A stretch of 64,000 nt of DNA from NCBI RefSeq assembly GCF_022539505.1, contig NC_061512.1:146737962-146801961 (forward strand), given 5' to 3'. The position numbers were made by a program, and so were the translations under genes. Shown in pieces: positions 57,357 through 64,000 of the stretch. The notes beneath the pieces are model-generated. The model did no database searches. It saw nothing but the letters and a program-made list of their open reading frames with translations, and was not told the origin of the DNA. Every line of letters begins with the position of its first letter. Position 1 is the stretch's first letter. This DNA is from Lolium rigidum (taxonomy: Eukaryota; Streptophyta; Magnoliopsida; Poales; Poaceae).

Positions 57357-60300
57357 TTACTTCTCCTTAGCCGGAGAAGCTTCGCCCTTGTCATCAACCT
57401 TCAGATCGGCTTCTTCTTCGCCCTTGGCCGGAGAGGAGACATCATCATCACTCTCTTCGTCGTCTTCAGCCGGAGATACTGCGCCACCCTTGTCCTTGGA
57501 GCTTGTCCAGGTGTATTGACTTCCGGATTGGGCAGGTCGGGCTTCCGCCTCGCGTTTCTTATGGAGCTCTGCTTCAAGAGGTTCGTCGGCTGGAAGAACC
57601 ACCTTGTCGTAAAACTCATCATGACAGATTCTCCGGGCGATGTGGGTATCGTAGCCACTAACTGCGTCCAGCAGCGCATTGACGTCCGAGTTCGAAGGAA
57701 CACCGGAAGTCACCCTGTCAATATCAAAACCCGGGTTATGTGCTAAGCACATAGCCAAGGACATAGCAGCAACACCTCGGGCCGATGACGCCTGCAGATC
57801 CACCACCAGCTCTGGAAGAATGTCCATTCTCTGGATAAGCTTGCGAACTTCGCAAGTTCGGCTCTTCTTGATTGCCAAGTTGTGGCAAATCTTCCGGGAG
57901 GCGGAGATGAGGTCCTTGCAGTCATCTCCGGCAAGCTGGAGCAAATCGTCTCGGGGGAATTGGCTCTGACGCTCCTCATTGTATCCAAGAGGCTCCGCAT
58001 GAGACGATCGGAGATAAACATAACAGATTGAGTTCAACACATACATTATTATATGAACATCAGAGATATACCCATGACGTCCTCGTTGAGCAAGTCCCAA
58101 TGCTTCTCCGCCGTCTCCATGTAATTACGGAGTCCGCCAAGCTCTTTCTGTTGCTTCTGGATGGTTTTACTATCAGTTTTTCTTTTTAGCTCGAATTCAC
58201 CTTCCTTCCGGATGAGTTCTGAGCTCTTTTCCGCCAACTTTTTCTCCGCCTCTGCGAGCTTCGCCTCTAGATCTTTCTGGGAGGAGCGCAGAGTCTCGAG
58301 CTCGGAGGATGCTGCGGCGAGGGAAGAGGATGCACCTATCCAAGATAAATCAAAATCAATTTAGAATCCGGATCATGAATTATTGGCAAGTGAGTCAGAA
58401 ACCAACCTTGGGCGTCGGACAACTGCTTCTTCAGATCCGCGTTTTCCTGCTTAAACATTTGAATTTTCTCCGCCTGGCTCAAGGTAACACGGCGCTGCAG
58501 GGCAATGTTCTTGTGTAGCTCATAATGCAGAGCTTGCTGTCCCTATAAGTAGAAACAAAGCAGGAGTAAATTCCGGATATTCTACAAGTAAGTCTTTCTG
58601 AAGCATTGTTGCCGGAAACTTTTCCGCCATAATGCTTGGGGGCTACTACGACATCTTAAAAAAAAATACACTTCAGTTCAAGTTTCTTCTAAGTATTTAG
58701 ACGCTAACTATTGACTAGTTTCCGCCTATATACTTGGGGGCTACTGGGGAGTACCTTGTGCTTGCAGATGAGTTTGTTGAAGAACTGGCCAACTTCCCTC
58801 TTGAAGTCCTGAATCTCCGATGACTCGGCGTCAGGCTTACCCCAGGCGTTGTCCAACATGGAGTTGAGTAGATCCTGTTCAAGATCCCACTTCTCCGCCT
58901 CAGTGAGCTTGTTGAAAAATTTGGTCGCGTACGCCTTGGGGGTGGAGGTAAGGTCAGTCGGATCTCCAAAATTCTTCGGAAACACGACGACATCGCCCGC
59001 TGCAATCTCATCCTTTCCCAAAGAGTTGACTTCCGCCTCCTCTTGGCCTTGTACTCCAGCTTCTTCAGGGGCAGTTTGTTTCGCTCCGGAGCTTTCTCCG
59101 CCCACTTTCTCGCTACTTACCAGAATTATCTCCGGTGGAGTTTCTGTAGCAGGAGGGGGAGATCGCTCGGCCTGAGGGGAGATGGCTCGGGAGTGGCGTG
59201 GGAAGCACTTGGCGGAGCTGGTGTTGCAGGACCAATGGCCGGAGACTTCTTCATGTATTTGGTGATGGTCTCTTGGACGTTGGTCCGTGCGGTGGTGGTA
59301 CTCGGATTCCTACAAACAGGCAAAGGAAATGAATAAATAACAAGTTCTATCAAAACGAAGACGCGCTGTACTCAGAAACGTACGTGGCGCCGGGGATGAT
59401 GGGGTGCGATCGTTTTCCTGTTGTCGTCAGCAGTTTGATGCATTCACGCTCCGCCTTCTTGGAATTCAGCGGAGGTGCCTTCGTGACTTTGGGCTTCTTG
59501 GCGGAGGCCTCTCCGCTAGCTCCGGCTTTGGAGCCGGAAGCTTTCGCGCGGGGACGCTTAGTAGGTCGAGGGGCAGCCTTGCGGGGCACACGCTCCTCTT
59601 CCTCGTCATCGTCCTCCGGATCCTCCTCCGCCGCTTTGCCGCTGACGGGTACACGGAGTATGGTGCGGAAATTCTCCTCCGCCAAAGTATCGAGCTGGAA
59701 GAGGAATTAAAAGTAAGTTAGAACACATCCAAGATATGTGAAGTTAAGAATGATAAAGGAACTAGAGCTTACCGGAGGACATTGGTCGTTTGTCTGGATA
59801 TCCTTAATTAACTCCGGGACCGGTTGGCCCCGGCCAATCTTCACAAGCGTTTTGATTCTCCTCTTAAGGGAATCAGCCGGAAGGTCGTGGCGGGTCACTC
59901 GGAGAAGGTCGTCCGCCCCGGTGTATGCGCAGATTAAACGCGCGTTATACCGAAGTGGCTGGATCCACCGAGTGAACCAGCTCAAAGTGAGCTGAGTTCC
60001 GGTTAGCCCATCGTGGACTAACCAAGAAATTCTTCGCGCTGCTTTCTCCAGTATCGAAAACTGAGCAAGCGTGGGAACAAGGCTCCTGTCGCGCTCTTCC
60101 GGAGGCTCGTTGACGAACTTGGGCAATCCTTCGTGGACACCCGGAACTGTGATGTTCTTCTTGTAGAACATCCGGCGTTCCAGTACCGGACAGATTCGTG
60201 GGATTCATGGGGTGGATACATGCGACCAGGTCGGAGCATAAAATTCATGCTCCCGCAGTTCACCATGGCCTTGTCCTTCATTTCTTTCTTCACCCGGAAG

Positions 60301-60917
60301 AAAAACTTCCACAATCGGACATCTGGTCGGATTCCGAGATGCCCTTCGCAGAGTGTTGCGAAGTTGGAAAGAAGGAGATATGAGTTTGGGCAGATGTTGT
60401 GGGGCTGAAGTCCGTATGTGTTGAGGATGGAGAGGAAGAATTCCGAACAGGGTAGCGATAGACCGCGCTCGACCCAAGCCTTTGTCATGACCCTTTCGTC
60501 CACATCAGGTTTGGGGACGTCGGAGTCACGCATGAAGCTCCAGTGTGAGGAGATCATGCCCTTGTTCTGGAGATCCCTAAGCTCCGCATTCGTGGTTTCA
60601 CAGGGCCACCACTGACCCCTCTCGCCTTCGCGAATCCGGGCCTTGGAAGCTTTCTTCGTTTCCGCCTCCTGCACCTTTGCAGCCATCCTAGCTTGTCCCT
60701 CGAGTTCTTCTTGAATTTCTTTGAGGGTGGGGATCCGGCCTAGTGCGGTGCTGGAAGAGGCGGAGAATGGTTGAGCTAGTCTGATGTCGGAAACATATGG
60801 TGGCAAGTATGCAAGGGGTTCCGGGCAGATTGGTTCTAATGTGCTGGGTTCCCGGCTATTCGGAGAACTACCAGTACATTTGGACGAACTAGGCAACATG
60901 CTTCCGGATGCACCCAT
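57357..60917 (-). CDS. Antisense gene of the Tat element (putative gypsy-type transposon protein), six exons inferred
   Basis: The gene lies opposite to gag-pol, as in Ogre/Grande-type elements. Inferred exons: 60917-59773, 59694-59384, 59310-58755, 58542-58407, 58335-58072 and about 57995-57357 (stop at 57359). Junctions carry GT/AG, for example CCG/GTAAGC at 59772 and TTCCAG at 59695. The first exon holds the plant putative gypsy-type transposon domain (Pfam Transposase_28 type, from memory) with WVERGLSLPCSEFFLSILNT, LQPHNICPNSYLLLSNFATL and KFFFRVKKEMKDKAMVN. Exon 2 is basic and Lys/Ala-rich. Exons 4-5 encode coiled coil (SSELETLRSSQKDLEAKLAE). The end is acidic. The reading frame is broken near 60173 and 59170, both beside CAG/CTG sites, so either mutation or assembly error. 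The protein's role is unknown. The region upstream of its ATG is cut 200 bases away by element B. Confidence 0.75.
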
Positions 60918-61116
60918 GCAAATTAATCTGAGTAGTCGGAATCTACACTACTTCTTCTTCTACGAGGCTGGCACACTTACCGTTAATGGCGCGGTGGTTC
61001 TTCGGGACTCCGGCAAGGTTGAGGTGACCGGACTTGCAGCGTTGAGCCTCTGGTGACCACGAATCGGCGGCGGAGACAAAATCCCGATCAAACGCGCCGA
61101 TCTTAGGTCGAGGGAG
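60918..61116. other. Upstream region of the antisense gene
   Basis: These are the last 200 bases of Tat sequence before element B. On the minus strand this is the 5' leader of the antisense gene. No clear TATA box is visible in the remaining piece. Confidence 0.4.
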
Positions 61117-62717
61117 TGATACGTCTCCGACGTATCGATAATTTCTTATGTTCTATGCCATATTATTGATGATACCTACATGTTTTATGCACACTTTATG
61201 TCATATTCATGCATTTTCTGGAACTAACCTATTAACAAGATGCCGAAGTGCCGCTTGCTCGTTTTCTGCTGTTTTTGGTTTCAGAAATCCTAGTAACGAA
61301 ATATTCTCGGAATTGGACGAAACAAAGACCCAGGGTCCTATTTTGCCACGAACCTTCCAGAAGACCGAAGAGCATACGAAGTGGGGCCACGAGGTGGCCA
61401 GACCACAAGGCGGCGCGGCCAAGGGGGGCCCGCGCCGCCCTATGGTGTGGGCCCCTCGTCAGCCCTCCGACTCTGCCCTTCCGCCTACTTAAAGCCTTCG
61501 TCGCGAAACCCCTGAGGCGAAAAACCACGATACGGAAAACCTTCCAGAGACGCCGCCGCCGCCAATCCCATCTCGGGGGATTCTGGAGATCTCCTCCGGC
61601 ACCCTGCCGGAGAGGGGATTCATCTCCCGGAGGACTCTACACCGCCATGGTCGCCTCCGGAGTGATGAGTGAGTAGTTCACCCCTGGACTATGGGTCCAT
61701 AGCAGTAGCTAGATGGTTGTCTTCTCCTCATTGTGCTTCATTGTTGGATCTTGTGAGCTGCCTAACATGATCAAGATCATCTATCCGTAATACTCTATGT
61801 TGTGTTTGTCGGGATCCGATGGATAGAGAATACCATGTTATGTTAATTATCAAGTTATTACATATGTGTTGTTTATGATCTTGCATGCTCTCCGTTATTA
61901 GTAGAGGCTCTGGCCAAGTTGATGCTAGTAACTCCAAGAGGGAGTATTTATGCTCGATAGTGGGTTCATGCCCGCATTGACACTGGGACGAGTGATGAGA
62001 AAGTTCTAAGGTTGCGTTGTCGTTGTTGCCACTAGGGATAAAACATTGATGCTATGTCCGAGGATGTAGTTATTGATTACATTACGCACCATACTTAATT
62101 CAATTGTCCGTTGTTAGCAACTTAATACCGGAAGGGGTTCGGACGATAACCTCGAAGGTGGACTTTTTAGGCATAGATGCAGTTGGATGGCGGTCTATGT
62201 ACTTTGTCGTAATGCCCAATTAAATCTCACTATACTTATCATGACATGTATGTGCATTGTTATGCCCTCTCTATTTGTCAATTGCCCGACCGTAATTTGT
62301 TCACCCAACATGCTTTTATCTTATGGGAGAGACACCTCTAGTGAACTGTGGACCCCGGTCCATTCTTTAATACTGAAATACAAATCTGCTGCAATACTTG
62401 TTTTACTATTTTCTCTCGCAAACAATCATCTTCCACACAATACGGTTAATCCTTTGTTACAGCAAGCCGGTGAGATTGACAACCTCACCGTTTCGTTGGG
62501 GCAAAGTACTTTGGTTGTGTTGTGCGGGTTCCACGTTGGCACCGGAATCCCCGGTGTTGCGCCGCACTACATCCCGCCGCCATCAACCTTCAACGTGCTT
62601 CTTGGCTCCTCCCGGTTCGACAAACCTTGGTTTCTTTCCGAGGGAAAACTTGCTCGCTGTGCGCATCATACCTTCCTCTTGGGGTTCCCCAACGAACGTG
62701 TGAAATACATGCCATCA
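61117..62717 (+). repeat. 5' LTR of element B
   Basis: 1601 bases, from TGATACGTCTCCGACG to ATGCCATCA. A TATA-like TACTTAAAG is at 61486. Collinear with the LTRs of element A but clearly diverged, so a sister subfamily. Confidence 0.85.
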
Positions 62718-62728
62718 AGCATATTTTC

Positions 62729-62746
62729 TGGCGCCGTTGCCGGGGA
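62729..62746 (+). other. Primer-binding site of element B, tRNA-Asp type
   Basis: A perfect 18-base TGGCGCCGTTGCCGGGGA, 11 bases after the LTR end. Confidence 0.9.
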
Positions 62747-62982
62747 GATCAAGACACGCTGCAAGGGGAGTCTCCACTTCTCAACCTCTTTACTTTGTTT
62801 TTGTCTTGCTTTATTTTATTTACTACTTTGTTTGCTGCATTATATCAAAACACAAAAAAATTAGTTGCTAGCTTTACTTTATTTACTTGTCTTGCACTCT
62901 ATATCAAAAACACAAAAAAAATTAGTTACTTGTTTTACTTTACTTAATATCATGCATGTTTTTATTTCACTAGTTAAGCATA

Positions 62983-63561
62983 ATGGAAAACAACAAAAAT
63001 ATGAGAGATCTTTATGAACTTTATCTTGAATTAGGACATGATGTGTTTGAAGAGAGAATTAAAAAATCCATGGAACTTTATATGCATGCTAATGGGAATG
63101 TTATTACTATGGATGCTTTGAACACCATTGTTGCTAATGCTATGGAAAATTCTAAGCTTGGGGAAGCTGGCTCCGATGAGCATGATCTTTTTAGTCCCCC
63201 AAGCATTGAGGAGAAAATTTTCTTTTATGATTACAATATGCCTCCTATATATGATGATAGCCACTTTGTTGAATTTGCTCCCACTACAACTAATAAAATT
63301 GATTATGCTTACGTGGAGAGTAATAATTTTATGCATGAGACTCATGATAAGAATGCTTTATGTGATAGTTACATTGTTGAGTTTGCTCATGATGCTACTG
63401 AAAATTATTATGAGAGAGGAAAATATGGTTGTAGAAATTTTCATGTTACTAAAACACCTCTCTATGTGCTTGAAATTTTTGAAGCTACACTTGTTTTATC
63501 TTCCTATGCTTGTTACTTTGCTCTTCATGAACTTGTTTATTTACAAGATTCCTATGCATAG
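62983..63561 (+). CDS. Short intact ORF of element B, gag-N-terminus-like
   Basis: It starts at ATG 62983 and stops at 63561, giving 192 residues without disruption. Residues 1-62 match the start of the left element's gag: MENNKN, IKKSMELYMHANGNVITMD, ANAMENSKLGEAG. After that, SPPSIEEKIFFYDYNMPPIY keeps a faint match, but the rest (many YE, DAT and NN pairs, then a Cys-containing hydrophobic end near residues 165-190) is unlike gag. The gag core that follows in the left element is absent. It may be a truncated gag that binds particles made by an autonomous relative; that is inference. Start choice: first ATG after the leader, codon use AT-rich as in the left gag. Confidence 0.65.
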   Translation: MENNKNMRDLYELYLELGHDVFEERIKKSMELYMHANGNVITMDALNTIVANAMENSKLGEAGSDEHDLFSPPSIEEKIFFYDYNMPPIYDDSHFVEFAPTTTNKIDYAYVESNNFMHETHDKNALCDSYIVEFAHDATENYYERGKYGCRNFHVTKTPLYVLEIFEATLVLSSYACYFALHELVYLQDSYA

Positions 63562-64000
63562 GAAGCATTTTAGACTTAAATGTGTTTTGAATTTGCCTCT
63601 TGATGCTCTCTTTTTCTTCAAATACTATTTCTTGCGGGTGCATCATTAAAATTGCTTGAGCCCATCTTAATGGCTATAAAGAAAGAACTTCTTGGGAGAT
63701 AACCCATGTGTTATTTTGCTACAGTACTTGGTTTTTATTTTGTGTCTTGGAAGTTGTTTACTACTGTAGCAACCTCTCCTTATCTTAGTTTTATGTTTTG
63801 TTGTGCCAAGTAAAGTCTTTGATAGTAAAGTAAGTACTAGATTTGGATTACTGCGCAGTTCCAGATTTCTTTGCTGTCACGAATCTGGGTCTACCTCCCT
63901 GTAGGTAGCTCAGAAATATAAGCCAATTTACGTGCATGATCCTCAGATATGTAGGCAACTTTCATTCAATTTGGGCATTTTCATTTGAGCAAGTCTGGTG
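63562..64000 (+). mobile_element. Element B internal non-coding region
   Basis: From GGGAGATAACCCATGTGTTA (63694) onward it matches element A from about 41238, including TGTGCCAAGTAAAGTCTTTGATAG. No ORF is supported. Confidence 0.7.

Larger units (their letters stand above)
37989..61116 (+). mobile_element. Tat-lineage Ty3/gypsy element (interrupted by element A and cut by element B)
   Basis: The layout is 5' LTR end, primer site (38530), gag start (38586), [element A], gag, protease, RT, RNase H, integrase (to 56793), then a multi-exon gene on the opposite strand (60917 to 57357). A gene antisense to gag-pol between integrase and the 3' LTR is a hallmark of Tat-lineage elements such as Ogre, Retand and Grande. 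The 3' LTR should lie beyond element B, outside the window. In-frame stops, frameshifts and an internal scrambled deletion make gag-pol inactive. Confidence 0.85.
61117..64000 (+). mobile_element. Element B: Athila-type LTR retrotransposon, 5' part (continues off the right edge)
   Basis: LTR 61117-62717, tRNA-Asp primer site, tandem leader repeats, an ORF at 62983, then the same non-coding region as in element A. It is inserted in the upstream region of the Tat antisense gene, after GGGAG; the other end is outside the window. No gag core or pol motif appears in the visible part, so it is probably non-autonomous. Confidence 0.85.

Noticed and set aside
1..64000. tRNA, rRNA or other structural RNA genes
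   Set aside because: None seen; tRNA-like matches are short primer-binding sites only.

Overview
This is a 64 kb piece of a large plant genome, almost certainly a grass of the wheat/ryegrass (pooid) group. It consists nearly entirely of nested transposable elements, and I found no ordinary single-copy host gene. The evidence is Athila-type LTRs starting TGATACGTC with a tRNA-Asp primer site, a Ty3/gypsy Tat-type element with an antisense gene, a 5.9 kb LTR family starting TGTAACACCCC with a tRNA-iMet primer site, and two 100-N scaffold gaps (26993-27092 and 37889-37988). Family assignments rest on recognised protein motifs and primer-binding sites; no database search was possible. Layout, left half: 1-3035 is the 5' end (LTR, primer site, decayed gag) of an Athila-lineage element on the minus strand. 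3036-4112 is unassigned AT-rich sequence. 4113-10263 plus 26951-27110 is a very long minus-strand LTR (starts TGTAATATCC, ends GGTCATCACA). It is split by a 16.7 kb insertion at 10264-26945. That insertion is a three-LTR tandem array (LTR, internal, LTR, truncated internal, truncated LTR) bounded by a perfect ATTAA target duplication. 27111-30770 is a second, inverted partial copy of the long-LTR family. 30771-31668 is a decayed minus-strand LTR with an upstream stem-loop. 31709-37830 is old, AT-rich, mostly unassignable sequence. Layout, right half: a Tat-lineage element runs from gap 2 to 61116 (LTR end, primer site, gag, protease, RT, RNase H, integrase, then a multi-exon antisense gene). 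It is interrupted twice by Athila-type elements. Element A (38622-50669) is complete, with two LTRs and a near-perfect target duplication, and it sits inside the Tat gag reading frame. Element A in turn contains a 5251-bp Mutator-like element (42113-47363) with 80-bp inverted ends and a perfect 9-bp duplication. This is a Pack-MULE: it carries a B3-domain gene with an intact reading frame and intron, and a broken F-box/DUF295 gene that also keeps an intron. Element B (61117 to beyond 64000) cuts the Tat element just upstream of its antisense gene. How the parts relate: the autonomous-type functions present (Athila gag, Tat gag-pol) are inactivated by frameshifts, stops and a scrambled deletion. 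Elements A and B lack recognisable gag-pol but keep LTRs, primer sites and one short ORF each, so they look non-autonomous and dependent on proteins made elsewhere. The only reading frame that looks potentially functional in a host sense is the B3 gene in the Pack-MULE. Repeat copies also differ from each other in an odd way at CAG/CTG sites, which may be an assembly artefact and should temper reading of frameshifts.
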